A stretch of DNA of 20,070 nt from Firmicutes bacterium CAG:582 (GTDB taxonomy: Bacteria > Bacillota_I > Bacilli_A > RF39 > UBA660), in assembly GCA_000435515.1 (NCBI GenBank), contig FR884171.1:1-20070 (forward strand), read 5' to 3'. Position 1 is the stretch's first letter. Each line of letters starts with the position of its first letter. Positions 6,140 through 14,162 of this stretch are shown here, piece by piece. The translations under genes and the position numbers were made by a program. The notes under the pieces were generated by a model. The model was not told where the DNA came from. It worked only from the letters and a program-made list of their open reading frames with translations, and searched no databases.

Positions 6140-6486
6140 ATAATATCTTGGTAAACGCGGCATAGTATTATGTTGAGGAAAGTCCATGCTCGCACTAACC
6201 TGTGATGGTAGTAGTGTTCATGCCGAGGAAATAAATAACCGAGGGTAAGTTTTAACTTAACGGCTCCGAAATAACCTCAAATGGTTAAATTAGGTATAAA
6301 AGTGCCAAAGAGACGAGTACATTTGGAAACGAATGTAGTGGAACGTGGTAAACCCCATGAGCGAGAAACCCAAAATTGGTAGGGGAGTCTTTAGAAACAA
6401 ATTAAGAAGGGCCTAAAGGACAGAAATGTAGATAAATGTTTACCGCCTAGAAATAGGTACAGAACATGGCTTATAAGATATTATTT
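6139..6486 (+). ncRNA. rnpB: RNase P RNA, Bacillus type (class B)
   Basis: This is the catalytic RNA that matures tRNA 5' ends. Conserved blocks seen: GAGGAAAGTCCATGCTCGCAC (6175-6195), GTGCCGAGG-type bend near 6220, AGTGCCA at ~6300, GGTAAACCCC followed by GCGAGAAACCCAAA (~6347-6375), GGACAGAAA (6418-6426) and the ACAGAACATGGCTTA 3' block (6460-6474). The order and spacing match the B. subtilis RNA. Helix P1 forms from 6139-6149 with 6475-6485, so its 5' strand begins on the last base of the gpsB stop codon. Confidence 0.97.
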
Positions 6487-6490
6487 TTTT
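6475..6490 (+). terminator. Terminator using the 3' strand of RNase P helix P1
   Basis: The 3' strand of P1 (6475-6485, pairs with 6139-6149) is directly followed by a T-run (6484-6490). The closing helix of the RNA therefore doubles as a terminator-like structure. Some read-through to the rodZ-like gene is likely, since only 24 bases separate the two. Confidence 0.5.
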
Positions 6491-6513
6491 ATTTATAAAA
6501 GGATGTGAGTACT

Positions 6514-6984
6514 TTGATAGAAGCTGGAGAGTCTTTAAAAAGTGCAAGAGAAAAAGCTGGAGTTTCAATAGAAGAAGCAAGCCAGGACTTAAATATCCCT
6601 GTATTATTTTTAGAACAGATTGAATCAGGTGCTGTTGGAGCGTTTGAGGATATATATGAACTAAAAAATATGATGGTTGAATATGGTAAATATCTAGGTT
6701 TAAATACAGATGATATTAAGTTAAAATTTAATGAATATATGTTTGATTATACAAGTAAAATAAAACTGGATGAAATAGAAAAAGCGATGAGGGAACAACA
6801 AAAAGAAAAAGAAAGTGATGAAGAAATACATTCGCCTTATACAAGAGTTACCCCTAAAGAAAAAACATTGCCATATATTTTGTCGGCTGTAGTTATAATT
6901 ATTTTGGTGGTTTTGGTACTTATATGGAGCATAAAACAAATTACTGTTAATGGATCAAACAGTATTATTGGTTTTTTAGATTAG
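6514..6984 (+). CDS. rodZ: RodZ-like HTH membrane protein (YmfM-type)
   Basis: 156 residues. The N-terminal HTH of the Xre/RodZ type spans ~1-70 (GESLKSAREKAGVSIEEASQ, then IPVLFLEQIESG); a charged linker (~88-115) leads to one transmembrane helix (~118-140) and an outside tail of only ~16 residues. RodZ couples MreB filaments to the elongation machinery. The beta-rich extracytoplasmic domain of longer RodZ proteins is missing, giving the short form. Position before pgsA matches ymfM in B. subtilis. I chose TTG 6514 over GTG 6505 because AAGGATGTGAG (6499-6509) is the Shine-Dalgarno and overlaps the GTG. Confidence 0.85.
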   Translation: MIEAGESLKSAREKAGVSIEEASQDLNIPVLFLEQIESGAVGAFEDIYELKNMMVEYGKYLGLNTDDIKLKFNEYMFDYTSKIKLDEIEKAMREQQKEKESDEEIHSPYTRVTPKEKTLPYILSAVVIIILVVLVLIWSIKQITVNGSNSIIGFLD

Positions 6985-6996
6985 GAGAGAGATATT

Positions 6997-7590
6997 ATGA
7001 ATTTACCAAACAAAATTACAATGGGAAGAATTGTTCTTTCGATTATGTTACTTATTTTATTGGTGTTTCCTTTCAGTTTATGTGGAATTGATTTCCCTAA
7101 ATATGAATTATTTGGAACAATAAGTGTTGATTTAAAATATATTATTGGTGGAGTTATATTTTTAATTGCATCTTTAACAGATTTCATTGATGGAAATATC
7201 GCTAGAAAGAGAAACTTAGTTACTGATTTTGGAAAAGTAATGGATGCTATTGCTGATAAAGTACTAGTAAACGGAGTTTTAGTTGTACTTGCTTGTAATG
7301 GAGTTATTAATGAAATTATACCAGTAATTATTATTACTAGAGATATCTTTGTTGATTCGATTAAGATGGTTGCTGGAAGTAAAGGGAAAGCTGTTGGAGC
7401 ATCAATTTTAGGAAAACTTAAGACTATATGTATGATGAGTGGTTTAACTTTAACATTCTTCTACAATATTCCTTTTGAACTTATTAATTTAGATGTTGCT
7501 AATGGACTTCTTTATATAGCTTGTGTTTTATCAATAATAAGTGGAGTTCAATATTATTTAGTTAATAAAGAATATTTTAAAGAAAAATAA
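6997..7590 (+). CDS. pgsA: CDP-diacylglycerol-glycerol-3-phosphate 3-phosphatidyltransferase
   Basis: Membrane enzyme that joins CDP-diacylglycerol and glycerol-3-phosphate to make phosphatidylglycerol phosphate, the committed step to phosphatidylglycerol. The CDP-alcohol phosphotransferase signature D-x2-DG-x2-AR-x8-G-x3-D-x3-D is complete: D62, D65-G66, A69-R70, G79, D83, D87. Several hydrophobic helices surround it (~9-28, 45-60, 88-110, 143-160, 170-190). The 197-residue length is usual. GGAGAGAG before ATG 6997 is the ribosome binding site, and the gap from the rodZ-like gene is 12 bases, so the two are co-transcribed. In B. subtilis cinA lies between pgsA and recA; here it is absent. 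Confidence 0.96.
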   Translation: MNLPNKITMGRIVLSIMLLILLVFPFSLCGIDFPKYELFGTISVDLKYIIGGVIFLIASLTDFIDGNIARKRNLVTDFGKVMDAIADKVLVNGVLVVLACNGVINEIIPVIIITRDIFVDSIKMVAGSKGKAVGASILGKLKTICMMSGLTLTFFYNIPFELINLDVANGLLYIACVLSIISGVQYYLVNKEYFKEK

Positions 7591-7611
7591 TCTGCGGTGC
7601 AGATTTTTTTT
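7589..7611 (+). terminator. Intrinsic terminator after pgsA
   Basis: AATCTGC (7589-7595), loop GGT, GCAGATT (7599-7605), then a run of T to 7611. It starts inside the pgsA stop codon and separates the rodZ-pgsA unit from recA. Confidence 0.85.
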
Positions 7612-7635
7612 ATGAAAATGACAGATTTTTAAAAT

Positions 7636-7649
7636 TGTACATTTGTTCG
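7636..7649 (+). promoter_or_regulatory. LexA/DinR SOS operator of recA
   Basis: TGTACATTTGTTCG matches 12 of 14 bases of the Gram-positive SOS box form CGAACATTTGTTCG. It lies just upstream of the recA -35 element, the usual place for a LexA operator, so recA is expected to be DNA-damage inducible. Confidence 0.75.
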
Positions 7650-7658
7650 TAAAAAGTG

Positions 7659-7687
7659 TTGACATTTGTTTTTATAATTGTTAAGAT
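7659..7687 (+). promoter_or_regulatory. recA promoter
   Basis: TTGACA (7659-7664), 17-base spacer, TAAGAT (7682-7687). The -10 lies downstream of the TTG at 7678, ruling out that codon as the recA start. Confidence 0.88.
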
Positions 7688-7719
7688 GTTTATGTAAGGA
7701 AGATTGGATAGGAGAATTT

Positions 7720-8739
7720 ATGAAAAAAATAGATACAACAAATCAGGATAAAGATAAAGCCTTAGAACAAGTAATGGCTGAGATAGAAAAACAATTTGGT
7801 AAGGGAGCTATAATGAAACTTGGAGAAGAAACCCATTATGAGATTGAAACAACTCCAACGGGTTCTCTAGGCCTTGATATCGCACTTGGTGCTGGTGGGT
7901 TTCCAAAGGGAAGAATAATAGAGGTTTATGGACCTGAATCAAGTGGTAAAACTACTATTGCTCTTCAAGCAGTTGCTGAAGTGCAAAAGCGTGGAGGTAG
8001 AGCGGCATTTATTGATGCTGAACATGCTCTTGATCCCATTTATGCTAAAAATTTAGGAGTTAATATTGATGAACTTTTATTAAGTCAACCGGATACTGGT
8101 GAACAAGCACTTGAAATTTGTGAGGCGTTAGTTAGAAGTAATGCTGTTTCAATAGTAGTAATCGACTCTGTTGCAGCCCTTGTTCCTCAAGCTGAAATAG
8201 AAGGTGAAATGGGAGATAGTCATGTTGGTCTTCAAGCAAGACTTATGAGTCAAGCTCTAAGAAAGCTTTCTGGTATTATCAATAAAACAAATACAACAGC
8301 TATATTTATCAATCAATTAAGAGAAAAAGTTGGAGTATTATTTGGAAATCCAGAAACAACTCCAGGAGGAAGAGCGTTAAAATTCTATGCTTCCGTTAGG
8401 CTTGATGTAAGGCGTGGAGAACAAATTAAATTAGGAGACTCTGTAATTGGAAATAAGACGAATATAAAAGTTGTAAAAAATAAAATTGCACCTCCATTTA
8501 AGGTTGCTACAGTTGATATTATGTATGGTGAAGGTGTAAGTCATGTTGGTGAACTTGTTGATATTGCAAGCGATTTAGGAATAATGGATAAAAGTGGTGC
8601 TTGGTATTCGTATCATGGGGAGAAGATTGGTCAAGGTCGAGAAAATACAAAAATATTCTTAAAGAATAATCCTGATATCGCGAATGAAATTGAAAATCAA
8701 ATAAGAGAACATTATGGTTTTAAGCCAATAGATGAGTAG
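7720..8739 (+). CDS. recA: Recombinase RecA
   Basis: A 339-residue DNA strand-exchange ATPase and co-protease for LexA cleavage. Seen in order: N-terminal helix domain with QFGKGAIMKLG (~25-35); Walker A GPESSGKTT (71-79); the MAW-type segment VVIDSVAALVPQAE (~146-159); loop L1 region with EGEMGDSHVGLQARLMSQALRK conservation; IFINQLREKVGVLFGNPETTPGG (loop L2 and allosteric Gln); and the C-terminal domain ending in an acidic tail. The ATG at 7720 has AGGAG (7710-7714) five bases away; a longer frame to 7678 overlaps the promoter and is excluded. Single-gene unit, SOS controlled. Confidence 0.98.
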   Translation: MKKIDTTNQDKDKALEQVMAEIEKQFGKGAIMKLGEETHYEIETTPTGSLGLDIALGAGGFPKGRIIEVYGPESSGKTTIALQAVAEVQKRGGRAAFIDAEHALDPIYAKNLGVNIDELLLSQPDTGEQALEICEALVRSNAVSIVVIDSVAALVPQAEIEGEMGDSHVGLQARLMSQALRKLSGIINKTNTTAIFINQLREKVGVLFGNPETTPGGRALKFYASVRLDVRRGEQIKLGDSVIGNKTNIKVVKNKIAPPFKVATVDIMYGEGVSHVGELVDIASDLGIMDKSGAWYSYHGEKIGQGRENTKIFLKNNPDIANEIENQIREHYGFKPIDE

Positions 8740-8766
8740 AAGTGGAAGTTAGATTCCACTTTTTTT
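8740..8766 (+). terminator. Intrinsic terminator after recA
   Basis: AAGTGGAA (8740-8747), loop GTTAGA, TTCCACTT (8754-8761), T-run to 8766; directly after the recA stop codon. Confidence 0.92.
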
Positions 8767-8769
8767 AAC

Positions 8770-8798
8770 TTGTAAAATGCTTGTTTATATTTTATAAT
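8770..8798 (+). promoter_or_regulatory. rny promoter
   Basis: TTGTAA (8770-8775), 17 bases, consensus TATAAT (8793-8798). It gives a leader of ~45 bases before the rny start at 8852. Confidence 0.78.
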
Positions 8799-8851
8799 TA
8801 ATGTATAGATGAGTTTATATAATTATCTATATAGATAGAGGGAGTGTTAAA

Positions 8852-10402
8852 ATGTTAGATGCTATGAGCATAATTACACTTCTTGTTGGTCTTGTTGCCG
8901 GTAGTACAGTAATGTTTTTAATCATTGTGCTAACAGGTGCTGGGGCAGGAAAAAAGGCTGAAAAATTATTAAATGAAGCTAAAAAAGAGGCTGATAAACA
9001 TAAAAGAGATAGTTTATTAGAACTAAAAGAGGAAAGTTTCAAATTAAAACAAGAAACCGAAAAAGAGATAAAGGAAAAAAAGGCTGAAATTGCTCAAAGT
9101 GAGGAACGACTTTTACAAAGAGAACAATCTTTGGATAAAAGAGAAGAAATGTTACAAAATAGAGATAACATGCTTGAACAAAAAGATAATAATTTAAGTG
9201 CTTTACAAAAACAAGTCCAAGAGAAGGAAAGTAAAATGGATGATCTTCTTAAGGAAGAAATGGAAAAGCTTGAAACTATTGCTAAATTTTCTAAGGAAAA
9301 AGCTCATGATATGATTTTGCAAAGAGTTGAAAGCAGCATGGAAGTTGAAATAGCTGAATTTATTCGTGAGAAAGAAGCTGAAGCTAAACTTGAAGTGGAT
9401 ACAAAAGCAAAGAACTTACTTGTTAACTCAATGGAAAAATATTCTAATGATGTTACTAGTATTCAAACTGTATCAACAATTAATTTGCCAAGTGATGATA
9501 TGAAAGGCAGACTTATTGGTAGAGAGGGAAGAAATATTCGTACAATCGAAGCGGTCACTGGAGTTGATTTGATAATAGATGATACGCCAGAGGCTATTGT
9601 TGTTTCATCCTTTGATCCGTTTAGAAGAGAAATTGCTAAACAAACTATTGAAACTTTAATTAAAGATGGAAGAATTCATCCTACAAGAATTGAAGAAATC
9701 TATGATAAAACATGTAAAGATATGAATGCTCGTGTTACTGAAATTGGTAAGGAAGCTGTTTATAATCTTGGATTGTCGAAGATGGATCCTGAACTTGTAA
9801 ATTTGATTGGTAAATTGAATTTTAGAACAAGTTATGGTCAAAATGCTTTACAACATTCAATTGAAGTTGCAAACCTTTGTGGAATTATGGCGGGTGAACT
9901 TGGAGAAAATGTACTTCTTGCTAAACGTGCAGGACTTCTACATGACATTGGTAAAGCTATTGATTTTGAAGTTGAAGGAAGTCATGTTGATATTGGCGTT
10001 GATATAGCTAAAAAATATCATGAGGATTCAATAGTTATAAATGCTATTGCTTCACACCATGGTGATACTGAACAAACAAGTGTGATATCTTGCTTAGTTC
10101 AAATTGCTGATACGATGAGTGCTGCAAGACCTGGTGCAAGAAATGATTCGATGGAAAACTATATTAAGCGTTTAGAACAACTTGAAAATATTGGTAATTC
10201 ATTTGCTGGTGTTGAAAAGAGTTATGCAATGCAAGCTGGTAGAGAAATTCGTGTTCTTGTAAAACCGGATGAAGTTGATGATTTAAAAAGTTTTAAGATT
10301 GCTCGTGAGATTAAAGAAAAAATCGAAGGTGAAATGCAATATCCGGGTACGATTAAAATTACTGTTATCAGGGAAACTAGAGCTCAAGAAGAAGCAAAAT
10401 AA
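8852..10402 (+). CDS. rny: Ribonuclease Y
   Basis: Membrane-anchored endoribonuclease that starts bulk mRNA decay in Bacillota. The 516 residues show the family architecture: N-terminal transmembrane helix (~4-27), long charged coiled coil (~32-190, rich in Lys/Glu/Gln), KH RNA-binding domain (~206-270, GRLIGREGRNIRTIEAVTG), and HD catalytic domain (~330-430, with LLHDIGKA, H364/D365, and AIASHHGD), then the C-terminal domain. Full length, no disruption. The ribosome binding site GAGGGAG is at ~8838-8844. The gene has its own promoter and terminator. Position near recA is conserved in Bacillota. Confidence 0.97.
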   Translation: MLDAMSIITLLVGLVAGSTVMFLIIVLTGAGAGKKAEKLLNEAKKEADKHKRDSLLELKEESFKLKQETEKEIKEKKAEIAQSEERLLQREQSLDKREEMLQNRDNMLEQKDNNLSALQKQVQEKESKMDDLLKEEMEKLETIAKFSKEKAHDMILQRVESSMEVEIAEFIREKEAEAKLEVDTKAKNLLVNSMEKYSNDVTSIQTVSTINLPSDDMKGRLIGREGRNIRTIEAVTGVDLIIDDTPEAIVVSSFDPFRREIAKQTIETLIKDGRIHPTRIEEIYDKTCKDMNARVTEIGKEAVYNLGLSKMDPELVNLIGKLNFRTSYGQNALQHSIEVANLCGIMAGELGENVLLAKRAGLLHDIGKAIDFEVEGSHVDIGVDIAKKYHEDSIVINAIASHHGDTEQTSVISCLVQIADTMSAARPGARNDSMENYIKRLEQLENIGNSFAGVEKSYAMQAGREIRVLVKPDEVDDLKSFKIAREIKEKIEGEMQYPGTIKITVIRETRAQEEAK

Positions 10403-10415
10403 TGCTTCTTTTTTT
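10389..10415 (+). terminator. Intrinsic terminator after rny
   Basis: AAGAAGC (10389-10395) pairs with GCTTCTT (10404-10410), followed by T to 10415. The stem begins inside the last rny codons and the stop codon is in the loop. Confidence 0.82.
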
Positions 10416-10421
10416 CATAAT

Positions 10422-10449
10422 AAAAGTTAGCTCAATTAAGCTAACTTTT
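10422..10449 (-). terminator. Terminator of the dGTPase-like gene (probably bidirectional)
   Basis: Perfect 11-bp stem AAAAGTTAGCT (10422-10432) / AGCTAACTTTT (10439-10449), 6-base loop. On the minus strand the U-rich 3' side ends the HD-hydrolase transcript and overlaps its last codons; on the plus strand it is followed by a T-rich stretch and could back up the rny terminator between these convergent genes. Confidence 0.8.
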
Positions 10450-11557
10450 GTATTTTTTTGTATTGATATAGGAAATATTCATCTGTCATACCAGCAATAA
10501 AATCAATTACTTTTCTTTCATCAGTTGTATTATTTAAATAGGATTCATCCATATCTTTTAGAAAATCCTTAAATATAATAGATTTCATGTTTTTTTCCTT
10601 TATTTGTTTTAAGAAATAATTAAATAGTTGATAAAATCCATTTTTTAAATATTCTTTTGTTTCATCAGTCATCGATTTTGAATATATATTTTTATAATTG
10701 AAGTCTTTTAAATCATCTATAGCTTTATAAATTTTTGGCGACATACTTATATAGTCTTTTCCAATTGAATTTTCTATAATATCTAAAATAATGGTGTTTA
10801 CAATATCTTTGTTACTACTTCCTAAAATGTCTCTTATACTTTTTGGTAGTTCATTTATATCAAATACTTTAAGTCTTATAGCGTCTTCAATATCACGTCC
10901 TAAATAGGCAATGATATCACTTATTCTAACTACGCATCCTTCTAAAGTCATAGGTACTAAATCTTTAGAAACGGATTTATCCTTATAACAGGCTTCATAT
11001 TGTTCTAAAAATTCTTCTTTTGTTTTTTTTACTGGTCTATATTCGTTTTGAACAAGCTCACCATTGTGACAAAGGAATGCATCAAGCACCTGAATAGTTA
11101 GATTATGTCCTTTTCCATGATTTTCAACAAACATCATATTTCTTACTGATTGAACATTATGCATAAAGTACCCTTCATTATACTTTAAAGATATTTCATT
11201 TAAAACCGATTCTCCAAAGTGACCGAAAGGAGTGTGTCCTAAATCATGACCTAAGGCAGCAGCCTCAATTAAATCTTCGTTTAATAAAAGGGCTCTTCCA
11301 ATTGTCCTTGCAACTTTGCTTACAAGCTGAACGTGAATCATTCTTGTTGAAACGTGATCATTGTGAGGTTTTGTAAATACTTGAGTTTTATTAATATATC
11401 TTGAATAATTCATACTATGAATAATTCTATCAATATCTCTAAAGTACTCTGGTCTTATATCTGTTTTTTCTTCTTCAAATCTGATTGCATCTTTATTAAA
11501 TGATGCATATTCACATAAATAGGTTTCATTTTTTAACATGTTTTTTTTAATATCCAT
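10436..11557 (-). CDS. dGTP triphosphohydrolase-like HD-domain protein
   Basis: Predicted dNTP triphosphohydrolase of the Dgt/dGTPase family, which splits dNTP into nucleoside and triphosphate. HD-superfamily metal ligands are in place: H75 (STRMIHVQLV), H104-D105 (ALGHDLGHTPFGH), and a later Asp in VRISDIIAYLGRDIEDA. The GHDLGHTPFGHxGE motif is the hallmark of this family, and the total of 373 residues is in range. The ATG at 11557 is preceded by AGGTGG; the in-frame TTG 15 bases upstream would overlap that site. Substrate preference among dNTPs cannot be told from sequence. The gene is convergent with rny and downstream of the ABC importer, but has its own promoter. Confidence 0.92.
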   Translation of the reverse strand: MDIKKNMLKNETYLCEYASFNKDAIRFEEEKTDIRPEYFRDIDRIIHSMNYSRYINKTQVFTKPHNDHVSTRMIHVQLVSKVARTIGRALLLNEDLIEAAALGHDLGHTPFGHFGESVLNEISLKYNEGYFMHNVQSVRNMMFVENHGKGHNLTIQVLDAFLCHNGELVQNEYRPVKKTKEEFLEQYEACYKDKSVSKDLVPMTLEGCVVRISDIIAYLGRDIEDAIRLKVFDINELPKSIRDILGSSNKDIVNTIILDIIENSIGKDYISMSPKIYKAIDDLKDFNYKNIYSKSMTDETKEYLKNGFYQLFNYFLKQIKEKNMKSIIFKDFLKDMDESYLNNTTDERKVIDFIAGMTDEYFLYQYKKIQKLA

Positions 11558-11573
11558 ACTACCACCTAACAAT

Positions 11574-11603
11574 ATTATATTATTCTTTAACTATTGATGT
11601 AAA
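11574..11603 (-). promoter_or_regulatory. Promoter of the dGTPase-like gene
   Basis: Read on the minus strand: TTTACA (11603-11598), 18-base spacer, TATAAT (11579-11574), 16 bases before the start codon. Confidence 0.65.
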
Positions 11604-11654
11604 TAATAATTGCATAAATTAATTTGTTGTGCCTAATTTCAGCTAAAATAAAAG

Positions 11655-11673
11655 AACTAGCGTGCTGCTAGTT
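11655..11673 (-). terminator. Terminator of the ABC importer operon
   Basis: AACTAGC/GCTAGTT 7-bp stem (11667-11673 with 11655-11661), 5-base loop, followed on the minus strand by a U-rich tract (TCTTTTATTTT). It overlaps the last permease codons. On the plus strand six T follow, so it may work both ways. Confidence 0.72.
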
Positions 11674-12445
11674 TTTTATCTATTAAATTAATTATTTCAT
11701 AGAAAATGAATGATAATAATAAAAGTAAAAATATGCCACACATAACAAGAGATAGGTTAAATACTTGAGTTCCATAAAGTATTAAATAACCAATGCCTTT
11801 TTTACAACTTAGGAATTCTCCCATAATAACACCTATTAAAGAAAGTGATAAATTAAGTTTTAATGATGATATTATTTCAACTTTACTTGATGGTATTATA
11901 AGTTTTAAAATAATATCTTTTTTGGTTGCTCCAAACACTTTAAATAGCTTAATTTTATCTTTATCTGTGTTGATAAATCCATTTAAGATAGTACTGAAAG
12001 TTACGATTAAATTTATAAGTAAAGCCATAAAGATAATCGATTCTGTATTAGCTCCTAACCAGATGATGATAAGTGGACCTAAAGCTACTTTTGGTAAGCT
12101 ATTAATCATTGTTATAAATGGATCCATTATTTTTTTTATTGTTGGAAAAATATAGAAGAATAGGGCAAGTATAAAACCGAGAATTGTAGAAAGTGAAAAA
12201 GATACGATTACTTCCATGCTAGTAGTGTAAATATGTGGAAATAAGTTATGATCTTTATAAAGATTGATCAATGTTAAAATTATTTTGCTTGGTGAAGAAA
12301 AGATAAAAGAATTTATCAGTTCATATTTTGATAAAAGTTCCCATAAACCAATAAAAGTAACGAGTAATGAAATTTGTGATAATAGAATTATCAACTTATT
12401 TCTTTTTCTCTTCTTAAGATATAATGCCTGTTCTTTACTCATCAT
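11657..12445 (-). CDS. ABC importer permease (NitT/TauT-like, BPD family)
   Basis: 262-residue inner-membrane subunit. About six hydrophobic helices are seen (~17-38, 62-90, 103-120, 124-150, 188-212, 232-255). The coupling (EAA) loop is recognisable as KLFKVFGATKKDIILKLIIP (~160-180), which contacts the ATPase. The start overlaps the ATPase gene by 11 bases (ATGATG at 12445/12442), so translation is coupled; the second ATG is equally possible. Substrate is unknown; this permease type occurs in importers for sulfonates, nitrate, thiamine precursors and other small molecules. Confidence 0.9.
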   Translation of the reverse strand: MMSKEQALYLKKRKRNKLIILLSQISLLVTFIGLWELLSKYELINSFIFSSPSKIILTLINLYKDHNLFPHIYTTSMEVIVSFSLSTILGFILALFFYIFPTIKKIMDPFITMINSLPKVALGPLIIIWLGANTESIIFMALLINLIVTFSTILNGFINTDKDKIKLFKVFGATKKDIILKLIIPSSKVEIISSLKLNLSLSLIGVIMGEFLSCKKGIGYLILYGTQVFNLSLVMCGIFLLLLLSFIFYEIINLIDKKLAAR

Positions 12446-13172
12446 TCATATAGTTCCATATATCTTCATATAGTTTTGATATATAACTTTCTTTCCTAAG
12501 TTCACTTGGAAGTTTTTCTTCTTTTTCTAATTTAACTATCTTTTTTATTTTCCCAGGTCTTGGAGTTAATACAACAAGTGAGTCACATAAAGTAATTCCT
12601 TCCATAATATCATGAGAAATAATTACAGCAGTAATTTTTAATTCTTTGATGATTTTATATACGTCATCACTTATCTTTATTCTTGAGTCAATATCCAGTT
12701 TAGAAAATGGTTCATCAAGAAGTAAAATGTTTGGCTTTATAGCTAAAGTTCTAATAAGGGCAACTCTTTGTCGCATTCCACCGGATAAGTTGTTAGGATA
12801 TTCATTGCTGAATTCGAATAGACCATATTTTTTTAATAATGAATTAACATATTCAATGTTTTCTTTAGTGAGTATTTTTTTTAGTTTTAAGCCTAGTATG
12901 GCATTTTCATAAACGGTTAACCAAGGAAGTAGAGCATCAGTTTGCATCATATAACCAATTTTTAGCTTTTTATTTTCTTTGATATAACCGCTTGTCGGTT
13001 TTTCTAATTTGGTTATGATGTTAAAAAGTGTTGATTTTCCACAGCCACTTGTACCAATTATTCCCAATATTTTTCCTTCTTCAATATTAAATGTTATATT
13101 ATCTAAAGCGATGATTTCTTTTGTTGGTGTATGATATTTTTTACAAAGAGAAACTATATTAATTAAATTCAT
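12435..13172 (-). CDS. ABC importer ATPase (NitT/TauT-like)
   Basis: 245-residue cytoplasmic ATPase that powers the importer. All motifs are intact: Walker A GTSGCGKS (40-47), Q-loop MMQTDALLPW (~74-83), signature LSGGMRQRVALIR (~129-141), Walker B ILLLDEPFSKLD (~149-160) and switch His in VIISHD (~183-188). The LLPWLTVYEN sequence after the Q-loop is typical of SsuB/TauB-type ATPases. Its start lies 14 bases inside the binding-protein gene and its stop overlaps the permease start, so the three genes form one tightly coupled unit. Confidence 0.94.
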   Translation of the reverse strand: MNLINIVSLCKKYHTPTKEIIALDNITFNIEEGKILGIIGTSGCGKSTLFNIITKLEKPTSGYIKENKKLKIGYMMQTDALLPWLTVYENAILGLKLKKILTKENIEYVNSLLKKYGLFEFSNEYPNNLSGGMRQRVALIRTLAIKPNILLLDEPFSKLDIDSRIKISDDVYKIIKELKITAVIISHDIMEGITLCDSLVVLTPRPGKIKKIVKLEKEEKLPSELRKESYISKLYEDIWNYMNDE

Positions 13173-14115
13173 AAACTAATTCATTAAAATTAATAGTTTC
13201 TTCAAGTTCATTATTATCAATCATAATATTTTCTAAATTAATCATGATTTCTTCACTTATTTTTGGAGTTTTTAGCCATGAGTCATAAGACTTATAGTTA
13301 TCAACCATCGCGACTAAATCTGTAAAGTTAGTATCAGGAAATTCATCTTTTATTATTTCGGCTATTTCTTTACTTGAATGAGTGCTTACGTATTCAAGAC
13401 CTTTTTCAATTCCTCTATAGAATTTTTTATATTTACTTTCGTTATTTTTTATATTTGATTCTAAAGCATTAAATGCTGTATATGGAACAACTCCTGAATA
13501 TGTTCCAATTGATGTAGCTATATAATATTTTCCTGTTTTAGCAAGCGTAGTTGCATTTGGTTCAAATAGGTTAACACCATCACCAGTACCTGCAATAAAT
13601 GCGCTTGTTAGATTAGCAAAATCAATAGATGAATCAATTGTTACATTTTTTATATTTTCATTTTTTAGTGCGTTTTTAAAATTAAGTAAAGGCATACCGC
13701 CGCTTCTTCCAGCTAAAATAGTTAGATTTTCAATACTTTTAAAATCTTCATATTTTATACCTTTTCTTAAGACCAAGAATTGACCATCTCTTTTTGTTAA
13801 GCCAGCAAAAGTTTTAACTTTGTTTTTGTTTTCCTTATTAGCATAAATGGTTGCTTCTGGTCCGCATAAACCGATATCTGCATCTTTTGAAAGAACTGCA
13901 GCAACAACGTTGTTGGCACCACTTGTAAGAATTACTTCAATATCAAGATTTTCAAAATATCCGTTATGGATAGCGACATACCATGGAGCATAGAACACTG
14001 AGTGTGTAACTTCAGCAACCTTGAACTTGTTATTTTCATTATGCTTTTTATTTGCACATGCAGTTAAAGTTACAAGAGTTAAGCCGACAATTAAAATACA
14101 AATAAATCTTTTCAA
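13159..14115 (-). CDS. ABC importer substrate-binding lipoprotein (NMT1/TauA-like)
   Basis: 318-residue lipoprotein with signal peptide and lipobox LTAC (Cys20). The mature part is an NMT1/SsuA/TauA-like two-lobe binding domain: HSVFYAPWYVAIHNGYFE near the start, SGANNVVAAVLSKDADIGLCGPEA (~64-88), GRSGGMPLLNF (~134-144). It would capture the substrate outside and hand it to the permease. Ligand is not identifiable; no thiamine (TPP) riboswitch or other familiar leader is visible upstream. The start is TTG at 14115 with a G-run (14124-14129 on the minus strand) as an unusual ribosome binding site. Confidence 0.92.
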   Translation of the reverse strand: MKRFICILIVGLTLVTLTACANKKHNENNKFKVAEVTHSVFYAPWYVAIHNGYFENLDIEVILTSGANNVVAAVLSKDADIGLCGPEATIYANKENKNKVKTFAGLTKRDGQFLVLRKGIKYEDFKSIENLTILAGRSGGMPLLNFKNALKNENIKNVTIDSSIDFANLTSAFIAGTGDGVNLFEPNATTLAKTGKYYIATSIGTYSGVVPYTAFNALESNIKNNESKYKKFYRGIEKGLEYVSTHSSKEIAEIIKDEFPDTNFTDLVAMVDNYKSYDSWLKTPKISEEIMINLENIMIDNNELEETINFNELVYEFN

Positions 14116-14147
14116 AAAAAATACCCCCCAACTTGTATTTCTAATTT

Positions 14148-14153
14148 AGTATA
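14148..14153 (-). promoter_or_regulatory. Possible -10 element for the ABC importer operon
   Basis: On the minus strand TATACT lies 32 bases before the binding-protein start. No good -35 hexamer is seen at 17 bases; the upstream region is the end of the DedA gene. Read-through from the DedA gene is the alternative. Confidence 0.3.
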
Positions 14154-14162
14154 TGGTGAGTG

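Noticed and set aside
7678..7719. Upstream TTG start for RecA adding 14 residues
   Set aside because: The recA -10 hexamer is at 7682-7687, so this codon is not in the transcript. ATG 7720 has a proper ribosome binding site.
11793..12912. Plus-strand ORFs across the ABC importer genes
   Set aside because: The minus-strand proteins have intact ABC motifs and overlapping gene structure; the plus-strand frames have no family features or ribosome binding sites.
14116..14162. TPP (thiamine) riboswitch before the NMT1-like importer
   Set aside because: The gap is only 47 bases and none of the conserved TPP riboswitch elements can be seen.
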